A DNA stretch of 45,581 bases, from assembly GCA_029338875.1 (NCBI GenBank), contig JAQYBF010000027.1:1-45581 (forward strand). The letters are read 5' to 3'. The translations under genes and the position numbers were made by a program. The notes under the pieces are model-generated. The model worked only from the letters and a program-made list of their open reading frames with translations. It had not been told where the DNA came from and made no database searches. Positions 33,193-42,744 of the stretch are shown here, one piece after another. Position 1 is the stretch's first letter. Every line of letters starts with the position of its first letter. The stretch is from Lachnospiraceae bacterium. Its GTDB lineage: Bacteria > Bacillota > Clostridia > Lachnospirales > Lachnospiraceae.

Positions 33193-33471
33193 TCAACAGT
33201 AGTAATTACTAGTATCGAAATGTTCAGCCCAGCTCTCAATAATGCTCTTGCTATTTGCTTCAATGATTCTTTGAATCATTCTCAGATCTTTTTCACGAAT
33301 ATGAGAATTATTGTTTGCCAGCAATGTTTTTCCACTTCTTGTAATCCAGAATTTTGTAGCGAAAGCAGATGGTTTTCCTTCAGCCACATGCACATGAACT
33401 GGTTCTTCTGGCAATCCTTCATTAGACCAAAAATATACAATATAACGTCCGATTTTAAATAGCTGTGGCAT
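33193..33471 (-). CDS. DUF4160 family protein
   Basis: A 92-residue protein. MPQLFKIGRYIVYFWSNEG followed by EPVHVHV is the DUF4160 signature. These proteins usually pair with a DUF2442 or similar small gene and are suspected toxin-antitoxin-like modules; the function is not established. The frame is open to TTG 33477, but GGGGG 8 bases before ATG 33471 favours the shorter start. Its start lies inside the upstream partner gene (overlap 17 bases), so the two are translationally coupled. Confidence 0.8.
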   Translation of the reverse strand: MPQLFKIGRYIVYFWSNEGLPEEPVHVHVAEGKPSAFATKFWITRSGKTLLANNNSHIREKDLRMIQRIIEANSKSIIESWAEHFDTSNYYC

Positions 33472-33721
33472 TGGCAAAGCCCCCGACTTTCGCTAATTCC
33501 AAAATGATATGGGCATTATTACGCACGTATTCTTTCCAGTGCTCTAATTCCTTATTGTCATAGCCGTTGTTTTCCCAATTATAATCTGGAAGTGTGCATG
33601 TTAGATTTTTAAATCCGTCATCTGTTGGAGTCTCTATATAGACTTTTACTGTGCCATCTTCTTTGACAGGTGAATGCGTGACTTCTGTTCCGTCACCGAA
33701 TGTCATATATGGATACATCAT
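33455..33721 (-). CDS. Small partner protein of DUF4160
   Basis: An 88-residue, acidic protein starting MMYPYMTFGDGTEVTHSPVK, with a conserved-looking strand-rich middle (TVKVYIETPTDDGFKNLTCT) and a C-terminal helix ending KVGGFANATAI. GGAGG 8 bases before the start selects 33721 over 33742. I do not know the family. It does not obviously look like DUF2442, the usual partner, although it occupies the same position. Coupling to DUF4160 suggests a two-gene module. Confidence 0.7.
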   Translation of the reverse strand: MMYPYMTFGDGTEVTHSPVKEDGTVKVYIETPTDDGFKNLTCTLPDYNWENNGYDNKELEHWKEYVRNNAHIILELAKVGGFANATAI

Positions 33722-33822
33722 AACTGATCCCTCCAAAATCATTCACTCAATAGAGCAGCATCTTTTGTTACCTATATTTTACCCGATTTTATTCTATCGT
33801 AAAGAGTCTAGAGGAAGCCTTA

Positions 33823-34353
33823 TTACAGCATCTTCATGCACTTCTCTATCCATGCAATCGTGCTTTCTTCCCGCATAATGGCGCCCATGAGTACCAGATA
33901 ATCACCGAAATCCTCCTCATCGGCCTTGGGAACATGGTTAAATTTCTTCTGATTCTCCTTCAGATGCGCTAGCCTTTTTTTATGTTGGAGACATTGCCTG
34001 GTAAAGAAGTCTTTTCTTTCTTCAGGGTCCATATTTTGAGAAAAGAAGACCCTAAGCCGGAAAGAATCCTTGGGTGTCTTCATCATGTCCTCATCCTTCA
34101 TGAGCCAGGCAAGAAAGTCCTCGGTGCCTTTTTCCGTGATGGTATAGATTTTACTGTTGGGACCCTTGTCAGAGACGTGGTCGGTATAGGTGATGCAGCC
34201 TTCCTCAGTCAACTTCTTCAGTTCCGGATAGATCTGGCTGTGGCTGGCCGACCAGAATTCATTCAAGGTGGACTCGAATTCCTGCATGAGATCGTAGCCG
34301 GTCATCGGTTTCTGATGGATCATGCCGAGAATGGCGTATTTCAGTGTTCTCAA
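33823..34353 (-). CDS. PadR family transcriptional regulator
   Basis: A 176-residue regulator of the PadR type with C-terminal extension (Vir_act_alpha_C-like). The N-terminal winged helix is clear: AILGMIHQKPMTGYDLMQEF, WSASHSQIYPELKKLTEEGC and a wing with SKIYTITEKG. A C-terminal four-helix part runs from about 95 on. The start is TTG 34353 with AAAGGG 8 bases upstream. It lies 111 bases downstream of the MacAB-like export genes on the same strand and probably represses them on ligand absence, as LmrR-type PadR proteins do for ABC exporters. That link is inference. Confidence 0.9.
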   Translation of the reverse strand: MRTLKYAILGMIHQKPMTGYDLMQEFESTLNEFWSASHSQIYPELKKLTEEGCITYTDHVSDKGPNSKIYTITEKGTEDFLAWLMKDEDMMKTPKDSFRLRVFFSQNMDPEERKDFFTRQCLQHKKRLAHLKENQKKFNHVPKADEEDFGDYLVLMGAIMREESTIAWIEKCMKML

Positions 34354-34464
34354 AATTTTTCCCTTTCTGGGCTTATCATACTTATGACACCCACATCATT
34401 ATAGATGGATTGAAATATAGACCGAACCCAGAAGGAATTTGTTAGCTGACACCTGAATCATTTG

Positions 34465-35727
<1,263 letters not shown>

Positions 35728-35743
35728 AAAGCAGTTCCTTTCA

Positions 35744-37276
35744 TTAATAAAGAATTCTCTCGACAATGGACCGCTGGGACTTCCTGGTGGTCTTATTTCC
35801 GACATAGCCGGTCTTCGAATACGGAAAAGCGATGAGATCGCTGTTCTTCAGGCCGGAGACAATCAGAATCGTACCGGGATCCATGGTTTTCTGCGTTTCC
35901 ACATAGACTTTTTCCAGGCGGCCCTTCCGGCTGACCAGGCAGTAGGATCCCTTTTTATCCTTTCGCACATAGCCCCGGCTCAGAGCAGATGTCTTTTTAT
36001 CACTGACCAGACTAATGGATACGCCGTCATCGGGATTGAAGCCATTGCCGTCCTTCAGATAGGCATCAAATTCATAATAGGACACATTATTGACGGAGGA
36101 ATACTGAGGCGTATTTTCGTCCGAAGACGGGAAGTCAGAAATATAGGTAATGGTCGCCTTGGCTTCCGTATTGTTCATATAATTTGAAACCTTGATCTGA
36201 TCTCCGGCCTTGATTTTATTCTTGGTAAATTCATCGACATAGCCCTTGACGGCAATTCCGGTCTCGGAACTGATTGTGATAAAGGGTGTTCCGGAGGAAA
36301 CCGAAGTCTCGGCATCATTTATGGATGCAATCTTTCCATCGACCAGAGCCTTGACCGTGCAGTCGTCAATCTGCTGCTGAAGGGACTGGAGGTCGATTTT
36401 AGCGGAATTGATGCTCTGCTGTAGATTATTGATGTCCTCTGTTGTACTCTTGATCAGCTCGGCCTTTTCTTCCTCGGTAACTCCATTTGGATTTACGACT
36501 TCGGATTCGACTGATGTGATGGAATCGGAGGAAGAACTGCCGGATTGGTTTACATTTCTGCTTCCTGCAGAAGAAACGGAGAGCAGGGCCCTTAAACCAA
36601 GAGCCTGGGAAGAAACGCTGCTCATCGAAGAATCAGAACCAGTATCTTCAGCAGAGCCGGAATTGTCTGTGTCGGTACTGTCTGTCTGTCTGTCGTCTGT
36701 TTCGCTGTCATTCTGATTCGTGCCTGAAGAATGATTGGAGCTGCTGTTCTCAGAGTTGGAATCCTGACCTCCATCATCTGAACTGCTGTCTTCCGTATCC
36801 TTGTTGTCGCTGGAATCCGAATCGCCGTCGGAAGCCTGATCATCGGTATCTGTATTCGCATCCTCTTTGATCGGCTTCAGACCCTTGTAATAAGCGAGAA
36901 GCTTGTTCTGGATGTCCAGCTGGGCCGTGGAAGAGGAGATGACCTCATTCTGGGCATTGAGCTGGCTGGTCAGATCGTCTGAATTGTAGGAGAAGAGGCT
37001 GTCGCCTTTCTTTACTGTATCGCCAGCCTTGACATAGACCTGTCCGACCGTTTTCTCCGGATCCAGACTGATGGACTGGGCGTTCTCATTGGTTACCGTT
37101 CCGTCCAGAGTGTCAGAGAAATCATCCCCGGACATCTTGAGATCGGAAAAGGGCTGGACATAGGCGTAGGAACGCTGTCTCTGGATCGAAACCATTTTTA
37201 CAATGAGAAAAATGATTAATACAGCGACGATGCAGAGAAAGATAAAGAGTTTTTTATGCTTTCGAAGGGTCTTCAT
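35744..37276 (-). CDS. HlyD/MacA-like adaptor with Ser/Asp-rich insertion
   Basis: A 510-residue adaptor. One N-terminal membrane anchor (about 10-28), a lipoyl half with VGQVYVKAGDTVKKGDSLF, a short coiled coil (about 100-128), then about 115 residues made mostly of Ser, Asp, Thr, Asn and Glu (138-255), a second coiled coil (268-305, DINNLQQSINSAKIDLQSLQ), the other lipoyl half (VDGKIASINDAETSVSSGTP) and beta-barrel domains. The insert sits at the tip of the helical hairpin, where adaptors normally contact a partner. AGGAGG 6 bases before ATG 37276 sets the start; it overlaps the ATPase end by 23 bases. Confidence 0.9.
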   Translation of the reverse strand: MKTLRKHKKLFIFLCIVAVLIIFLIVKMVSIQRQRSYAYVQPFSDLKMSGDDFSDTLDGTVTNENAQSISLDPEKTVGQVYVKAGDTVKKGDSLFSYNSDDLTSQLNAQNEVISSSTAQLDIQNKLLAYYKGLKPIKEDANTDTDDQASDGDSDSSDNKDTEDSSSDDGGQDSNSENSSSNHSSGTNQNDSETDDRQTDSTDTDNSGSAEDTGSDSSMSSVSSQALGLRALLSVSSAGSRNVNQSGSSSSDSITSVESEVVNPNGVTEEEKAELIKSTTEDINNLQQSINSAKIDLQSLQQQIDDCTVKALVDGKIASINDAETSVSSGTPFITISSETGIAVKGYVDEFTKNKIKAGDQIKVSNYMNNTEAKATITYISDFPSSDENTPQYSSVNNVSYYEFDAYLKDGNGFNPDDGVSISLVSDKKTSALSRGYVRKDKKGSYCLVSRKGRLEKVYVETQKTMDPGTILIVSGLKNSDLIAFPYSKTGYVGNKTTRKSQRSIVERILY

Positions 37277-37952
37277 TTTCCACCTCCTCTGCCTGGATAA
37301 TTCTTCCATCGATGATGTGAATGGTTCTCTGGGCATGCCTTGCGATGTTGGCGTCATGGGTGATCATGATGATGGTGATCCCGCTTTCGTTCAGCTCCGA
37401 GAAGAGATCCATGATCTCGGCGCCGGACTTCTGGTCCAGGGCTCCGGTCGGTTCATCGGCCAGGATGATCGATGGCTTATTAATAATGGCGCGGGCAATG
37501 GCAACCCGCTGTTTCTGGCCACCCGAGAGCTGGTTGGGGAGATGATTTACCTGATCCTTCAGACCGACCCGCTCCAGGGCAGTCTCAGCGATACTCCGCC
37601 GTTCCTTTCGGGGGACCTTCGCATACATCAGGGGAAGGGCGACGTTGCTTAAGGCTGACTCCTTGGGAAGGAGCTCAAAATTCTGAAAGACGAAGCCAAT
37701 CTTTCTGGCCCGGATATCGGCCAGATTGTTTTCGCTCATTTTCCCCACATCCATGCCGTCGAGAAGATAGGTCCCGGCCGTCGGCATGTCCAGACAGCCG
37801 ATGATATTCATAAGAGTGGATTTTCCGGAACCGGAGGGACCCATGATGGAAAGATACTCGCCATCCTGGACAGAGAGAGAAATGTCATGGAGAACCGGAA
37901 CCGGGTTGGTATCAAGCTGATAGCTTTTATCAATGTGACTGAGTTCGATCAT
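37254..37952 (-). CDS. MacB-type ABC transporter ATPase
   Basis: A 232-residue ATPase of the LolD/MacB group: Walker [10 protein letters not shown]-loop [10 protein letters not shown], signature LSGGQKQR, Walker B IILADEP, D-loop GALDQ and the switch His in MITHD. Its start overlaps the end of the first adaptor gene by 4 bases, and its end overlaps the second adaptor gene by 23 bases. It powers the permease at 34465-35727. With two adaptors flanking it, the operon order is adaptor, ATPase, adaptor, permease. Confidence 0.93.
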   Translation of the reverse strand: MIELSHIDKSYQLDTNPVPVLHDISLSVQDGEYLSIMGPSGSGKSTLMNIIGCLDMPTAGTYLLDGMDVGKMSENNLADIRARKIGFVFQNFELLPKESALSNVALPLMYAKVPRKERRSIAETALERVGLKDQVNHLPNQLSGGQKQRVAIARAIINKPSIILADEPTGALDQKSGAEIMDLFSELNESGITIIMITHDANIARHAQRTIHIIDGRIIQAEEVENEDPSKA

Positions 37953-38950
37953 TGTTCTACCTCTGTTCCGTCTGTATTTTCGTCTGCTGCAGTTCCTTCG
38001 GTATCTTCAGTATTCGCATCAGTTTCTTCTGATGAATCTTCGCTTTCAGGTTCTACGAAGACATGCTGGCCGACGATCAGGCCGTCCGGATTGTCGATGG
38101 ATACATAGAAATAATATTTGGATGCCGGCGTATTGCTATTCTCACTGTCGGACGAATCCGTACCAGTGTTTCCATTGTCGGCCGTCGATTTGGTATCGAT
38201 TTTTGTGATTTTTCCAGTGTATTCCTTGTCATTGACACGGGTTGTGATTTTTGCCGCCATGCCTTCCTTTAAGGAACCGACATTCAATTCATCGACTGTG
38301 GCCTTGATCCGGAATGTGGTATCGGACAGAATGGTGATAAAGGAACCGTCGGAGGATGCGGATCCGGTAGCGACCTTCGATACAATACCGTCGATCGGAG
38401 AGGTGACGGTGGAAGAGGAGATCTTCTTATTTAAGGAGTCGATCTCCGCCTGCTTGGTCTGCTGATCCAGCTTTGCCTGCTTCATCTGAGAGGTCAGATC
38501 CTGAATCTGCGAATCATACTGGAGCTTCATATCAGCGGAAGCGGCTGCCTTCTGCTTGGTGAGATCGGTGATTTGAGCCTGACAGGACTTGATGGTATCC
38601 GCATATCCCTGGATCTCCAGCTGATCCTGCTGTACCTGAAGAGAGTAGTCCTTGCTCTGATAGGTGAAGAGCTTCTGTCCGGCCGTAACCGTATCGCCCG
38701 TTTTGACATCGATGGATTCGACCGTCCGGTCGGAGTCCAGATTGATATTGTAGGACTGCTCCGGCTCGATCACGCCGGCATAGAGGGTTTTCCCCGCAAT
38801 CGTATCATCCGATCCGTAATCATCGATGACGTCCGAATCGGAAGATCCCGAATGACCGGATCTATGCTTCAGGAAAAAGACACATAGAAGCGCTGCCGCT
38901 GCAAGGCAGAGAACGATCAGTGAGATGATGAGTTTCTTATGCTTTTTCAT
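37949..38950 (-). CDS. HlyD/MacA-like adaptor protein, first of two
   Basis: A 333-residue adaptor. One N-terminal anchor (7-28), a Ser/Asp-rich linker (30-50), a lipoyl half (VESIDVKTGDTVTAGQKLFT), a long coiled-coil hairpin (about 100-175, DQQTKQAEIDSLNKKISSST) and the second lipoyl half (VTSPIDGIVSKVATGSASSD), then a barrel and an acidic tail (about 300-333). Unlike the second adaptor it has the normal uninterrupted hairpin. AAGGAGAGG precedes the start, and the operon promoter at 38998-39026 lies 48 bases upstream. It is the first gene of the operon. Confidence 0.9.
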   Translation of the reverse strand: MKKHKKLIISLIVLCLAAAALLCVFFLKHRSGHSGSSDSDVIDDYGSDDTIAGKTLYAGVIEPEQSYNINLDSDRTVESIDVKTGDTVTAGQKLFTYQSKDYSLQVQQDQLEIQGYADTIKSCQAQITDLTKQKAAASADMKLQYDSQIQDLTSQMKQAKLDQQTKQAEIDSLNKKISSSTVTSPIDGIVSKVATGSASSDGSFITILSDTTFRIKATVDELNVGSLKEGMAAKITTRVNDKEYTGKITKIDTKSTADNGNTGTDSSDSENSNTPASKYYFYVSIDNPDGLIVGQHVFVEPESEDSSEETDANTEDTEGTAADENTDGTEVEQ

Positions 38951-38997
38951 AGCCCTCTCCTTTATAAAGGTGTTGTATTTCTGTTCTATCTGTACTA

Positions 38998-39026
38998 GTT
39001 ATACTATTACGGTTAAATTATGTCAA
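38998..39026 (-). promoter_or_regulatory. Sigma-70 promoter of the MacAB-like operon
   Basis: On the minus strand TTGACA (39026-39021), a 17-base spacer and TATAAC (39003-38998). The first adaptor gene starts 48 bases downstream. No PadR consensus (ATGT-N8-ACAT) overlaps it. Confidence 0.8.
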
Positions 39027-39205
39027 GAATATTGTTTGAGATAACAGTGTCAAAAGTCATCACCAACATCATCTAATAGAAACCAAACAAGTTATTATTT
39101 GTTATGAGATACCTGAGTCACTGACCTTACAGGAAAATTATACACGAACAGCAGCCCTGGGGACAGAAAAGTTCAGCGTTCTTCATGCAATTTGTATAAG
39201 TAACC

Positions 39206-39314
39206 CGGATTCAACTCAGACTCAGCTCAGATCAATACAGATTCGTCTCAGATCCAATTCGGATTCGTATCAGATCCAGTTCAGAACCAAATCGGATTCG
39301 ATTCAGATCCAACG
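39206..39314. repeat. Ten degenerate tandem copies of an 11-bp unit
   Basis: Units follow the pattern CRGATYCRNNT, for example CAGATTCGTCT, CAGATCCAATT, CGGATTCGTAT, CAGATCCAGTT and CGGATTCGATT. One unit (39228-39237) has 10 bp; the other nine have 11. With a period close to one helical turn all copies face the same side of the DNA. The period is not a multiple of three, which argues against coding. Confidence 0.75.
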
Positions 39315-39392
39315 AAAAATCCATATGAAATGATGTGTGTGTCATAAGTATGAAATCCTCCCGGAAAAAAATATAGTGAAAAGACTTTACGC

Positions 39393-39468
39393 ATATGGAT
39401 TAAAATATCGATATGGATTAAAATATCCTTATATGGATTAAATATCCCTTATAGATGAAATAAACCTT
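39393..39468. repeat. Four degenerate copies of an 18-20 bp AT-rich unit
   Basis: ATATGGATTAAAATATCG, then ATATGGATTAAAATATCCTT, ATATGGATTAAATATCCCTT and a worn copy ATAGATGAAATAAACCTT. The block ends 119 bases before the feoAB start. The third unit differs from the second by one lost A and one extra C. Confidence 0.7.
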
Positions 39469-39587
39469 ATGAATGAATGAGTCTCAGCGGGTTCATGATG
39501 CTGTATTTGAAAATTCAGGCATTTCACATTCGAAAGGATCTCAATGAAAGCAAGCTTACATAGGCAACATGATAGAAAGGATTATCA

Positions 39588-41960
39588 ATGCTAACCATTC
39601 GGGATATGAAAATCGGCCAGGCTGCCACGGTTGCAGCCGTCGGCGGAGAGGGCGCTTTAAGACAGCATTTTCTGGATATGGGTGTCATCCCCGGCGTAAA
39701 AATCGAACTGATCAAGTATGCGCCCATGGGCGATCCGATCGAACTGAAGGTTCAGAGCTATGAACTGACCCTTCGTCTGGACGACGCCGGAAAAATCGAG
39801 GTCCGGGATATCTATGATCCATCGGAAGACTCGCGGTCCCTGGCCGGATTGAGCTCGCTTCCTGAGCTCAAGCGGACTGAATTTATCGACCACCCCGGCC
39901 TTGGCGAGGGCGGCCTCTTCCATGACAAGAAAACCGAGCATCCACTGCCCGAGGGAACGACACTGACCTTCGCCCTGGCCGGAAACCAGAACTCCGGAAA
40001 GACCACACTTTTTAACCAGCTGACCGGTTCCAACCAGCACGTCGGAAACTTCCCGGGCGTCACTGTCGACCGGAAAGACGGCGTCATCCGCGGTCATAAG
40101 GACACATTGGTCACAGATCTTCCCGGCATCTATTCCATGTCGCCCTACACCAGCGAGGAAGTCGTATCCCGTCAGTTCATTCTTGACGAAAAGCCCAAGG
40201 GCATTATCAATATTGTCGATGCGACAAATATAGAGCGGAACCTTTATCTGACTCTTCAGCTTCTGACTCTGAATATACCGATGGTCGTTGCCCTGAACAT
40301 GATGGATGAGGTCCAGGCCAACGGCGGGTCCGTTAATATCAATAAGATGGAGCAGCTCCTGGGCGTTCCGGTGATCCCGATTTCCGCCGCCAAGAACGAA
40401 GGCATCGACGAGCTTGTCAGCCATGCCATCCATGTCGCCAAGTATCAGGAGAAACCCCTTCGTCAGGATTTCTGCGCTCCGGACGAGAAAAACGGCGCCG
40501 TCCACCGGTCTATCCATGCGGTCATGCATCTGATCGAGGATCATTCGGAGGAGTCCGGCATACCCATCCGTTTCGCAGCAACCAAGCTGATCGAGGGCGA
40601 CAAGTCCGTTATTGATGCCCTGAAACTGGATGAAAACGAGCAGGAGACTGTAGAGCATATCGTAAAACAGATGGAGAAGGAGAGCGGTCTCGACCGTTCC
40701 GCAGCTATCGCCGATATGCGCTTTAACTTTATCGAAAAAGTTGTCGCTTCTTCTGTCATCAAGCCGAAGAAGAGTAAGGAACAGACCCGAAGCAGCCGGA
40801 TCGATAAGGTCCTGACCGGAAAATATACGGCCATTCCCATGTTCGTCCTGATCATGGCTCTGATCTTCTGGCTGACCTTTAATGTGATCGGCGGAACCCT
40901 GCAGAATCTTTTGAATGAAGGAATCACCGCCTTAAGCAATAGCGCAGAGACGGCTATGAAGGCGGCAGGCGTTAACAAGGTTCTCATTTCTCTTGTAATC
41001 AACGGTGTCTTTAACGGTGTCGGATCCGTGCTTTCCTTCCTGCCGATCATCGTGACCCTGTTCTTCTTTTTGTCCCTGCTCGAAGACTCCGGCTATATGG
41101 CGCGGATTGCCTTCGTTATGGATAAGATCTTAAGAAAGTTAGGGCTTTCCGGCAGAAGCATTGTTCCCATGCTGATCGGCTTCGGCTGTTCGGTACCTGC
41201 CGTTATGTCCAGCCGGACCCTGCCTTCGGAAAGAGACCGGAAGCTGACCGTCATCATGATTCCCTTCATGAGCTGCTCGGCAAAGCTCCCGATCTACAGC
41301 TTCTTTATCTCGGCCTTCTTCCCCGGACGCGGCGCCCTGGTTATGCTGCTTTTGTACTTCACAGGAATCTTTGTCGGCGTGCTGACTGCGGTAATTTCAA
41401 AGAATACCCACTACAAGGGCGAAGCCATTCCTTTCGTCATGGAACTCCCGACCTACCGGATGCCGCGACCCAAGAATGTCGGCCAGCTTCTCTGGGAGAA
41501 AGCCAGGGACTTTATCCAGAGAGCCTTCACCGTCATTTTCCTTGCCTCTCTGGTCATATGGTTCCTTCAGACCTTCTCTCTGTCCTTTGCCATGGTCAGC
41601 GATTCCTCCCAGAGTATCCTGGCCGCATTTGCAGGACTGATCGCTCCGATCTTCAAGCCGCTCGGCTTCGGCGACTGGAGAATGGTGACCGCGCTGATTT
41701 CCGGCTTCCTGGCTAAGGAGAGCGTTGTCTCCACCCTTGGTATTCTTTTTGGAAGCACAGCAGCCCTTCAGAAGGTGCTGACTCCTGCAACTGCAGCCTC
41801 CTTCCTGGTGTTCTGCCTGCTCTACACACCTTGTGTTGCAGCCATTGCCTCCATCCGGAGAGAGCTTGGTAAGCGGTGGGCCCTGCAGATTGTGCTTTTC
41901 CAGTGCGGCGTTGCCTGGGTCTGCGCCTTTATCGTGCATCTTTGCACTTTGATTTTCTGA
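39588..41960 (+). CDS. feoB: FeoA-FeoB fusion, ferrous iron transporter
   Basis: A 790-residue protein. Residues 1-75 are an SH3-like FeoA domain (GQAATVAAVGGEGALRQHFL, DMGVIPGVKIELIKYAPMG). The GTPase domain starts with G132-NQNSGKTTLF (G1), then NFPGVTVDRK (G2), DLPGIYSM (G3) and NMMDE (G4). The membrane part (about 410-790) has FLPIIVTLFFFLSLLEDSGY and the GFGCSVPAVMSSRTL gate with its conserved Cys. It imports Fe2+. AAAGGA precedes ATG 39588 by 7 bases. FeoA-FeoB fusions occur in several anaerobes. A small lipoprotein follows in the same direction. Confidence 0.95.
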   Translation: MLTIRDMKIGQAATVAAVGGEGALRQHFLDMGVIPGVKIELIKYAPMGDPIELKVQSYELTLRLDDAGKIEVRDIYDPSEDSRSLAGLSSLPELKRTEFIDHPGLGEGGLFHDKKTEHPLPEGTTLTFALAGNQNSGKTTLFNQLTGSNQHVGNFPGVTVDRKDGVIRGHKDTLVTDLPGIYSMSPYTSEEVVSRQFILDEKPKGIINIVDATNIERNLYLTLQLLTLNIPMVVALNMMDEVQANGGSVNINKMEQLLGVPVIPISAAKNEGIDELVSHAIHVAKYQEKPLRQDFCAPDEKNGAVHRSIHAVMHLIEDHSEESGIPIRFAATKLIEGDKSVIDALKLDENEQETVEHIVKQMEKESGLDRSAAIADMRFNFIEKVVASSVIKPKKSKEQTRSSRIDKVLTGKYTAIPMFVLIMALIFWLTFNVIGGTLQNLLNEGITALSNSAETAMKAAGVNKVLISLVINGVFNGVGSVLSFLPIIVTLFFFLSLLEDSGYMARIAFVMDKILRKLGLSGRSIVPMLIGFGCSVPAVMSSRTLPSERDRKLTVIMIPFMSCSAKLPIYSFFISAFFPGRGALVMLLLYFTGIFVGVLTAVISKNTHYKGEAIPFVMELPTYRMPRPKNVGQLLWEKARDFIQRAFTVIFLASLVIWFLQTFSLSFAMVSDSSQSILAAFAGLIAPIFKPLGFGDWRMVTALISGFLAKESVVSTLGILFGSTAALQKVLTPATAASFLVFCLLYTPCVAAIASIRRELGKRWALQIVLFQCGVAWVCAFIVHLCTLIF

Positions 41961-41993
41961 TTCTTTTAAGGTATTTCGGAAGGGAGGCGAGGT

Positions 41994-42557
41994 ATGGCTA
42001 AGGGGAAAGGCACTGTATTATCAATTCTTGTTACTGTTTTATTGATCAGTCTCGTGGCCTGCGGCAGTGCAGGCAGTCAGGCCGGAAGCAGTAAGAGAAG
42101 CAGCAGTGGGAAGGAAAGTGGGGCAGCAGACTTTCCGGTTGACGACAATGGCTATCCCAAGAAAAGTGTTGTCCTGATCAATGGCAAAGAGTATTCTCTG
42201 ACAAATATAGACCAGGCCATAGCAGATACTCCGAAGCAGCAGACCATGAATCTGAAAGTTAAGAAAGATCAGACCAGTCTGAAAGTCGTTCTTCCCCGGA
42301 TCAGTCTCATTTACTTCTGGAGTGCAGATCCGGAGGAATCCTTAAGTATGACTTCCTATAAGAAAGACTCTGTAGAGATCAAAAAGGAAAAGATTCTGGA
42401 GGGCACGTCACCGGAATTACTGACTTTTGAATTTGAACTTCCGCCGGAAGATTCGGATCTTACCTTCCAGATGGCCAATATCAATGATGTAGAGAAGGCT
42501 TTCTCTGATCAGAAGGCCATCTATCAATTGACAATCCGGATCACCAGATCAAAATAA
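41994..42557 (+). CDS. Small lipoprotein, unknown function
   Basis: A 187-residue protein. A lipoprotein signal with hydrophobic stretch and lipobox L-V-A-C23 is followed by a Ser/Gly-rich linker (25-45), then a compact strand-rich domain (VVLINGKEYSLTNIDQAIAD to the end) with alternating charged residues. I do not recognise the domain. GGGAGG lies 8 bases before ATG 41994. It starts 33 bases after the feoAB stop, so it may be co-transcribed and could have an iron-related role at the outer face of the membrane. That link is only positional. Confidence 0.8.
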   Translation: MAKGKGTVLSILVTVLLISLVACGSAGSQAGSSKRSSSGKESGAADFPVDDNGYPKKSVVLINGKEYSLTNIDQAIADTPKQQTMNLKVKKDQTSLKVVLPRISLIYFWSADPEESLSMTSYKKDSVEIKKEKILEGTSPELLTFEFELPPEDSDLTFQMANINDVEKAFSDQKAIYQLTIRITRSK

Positions 42558-42656
42558 TTGCGGCATTTCAAAAGGATTTCAACTGGAACGCGCCTGGGAA
42601 AAGATATATTTCATTTGTTATGCTATACTGAAGGCAGTCAAATACGGAATGGATTT

Positions 42657-42684
42657 GTGATCGCAAAAGCTGTTTTATGATCAC
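42657..42684. promoter_or_regulatory. 6-bp dyad between the lipoprotein and aldo/keto reductase genes
   Basis: GTGATC (42657-42662) and GATCAC (42679-42684) form an inverted repeat with a 16-base spacer, with GGATTT directly before and after it as a short direct repeat. TATACT at 42624-42629 could be a -10 for the reductase. An operator is possible. Confidence 0.3.
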
Positions 42685-42744
42685 GGATTTCCAAAAAAGT
42701 ATTTCTGAAAATTGCAAGTACAGACAATGAGAGGGTAGTAAATA

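Larger units (their letters stand above)
39027..39587. other. Long intergenic region before feoAB
   Basis: No protein gene is visible in these 561 bases. It holds two tandem repeat blocks (39206-39314 and 39393-39468). I saw no Fur-type 19-bp inverted repeat and no clear sigma-70 promoter for feoAB, although the AT-rich repeat block could supply one. Confidence 0.5.

Noticed and set aside
39206-39314. CRISPR array
   Set aside because: Units are 11 bp, degenerate and without spacers; no cas genes are near.
39027-39587. Fur box controlling feoAB
   Set aside because: No GATAATGATAATCATTATC-like sequence could be found by eye.
39657-40658. 333-codon minus-strand ORF opposite feoAB
   Set aside because: Shadow of the FeoA and GTPase coding region; no independent support.
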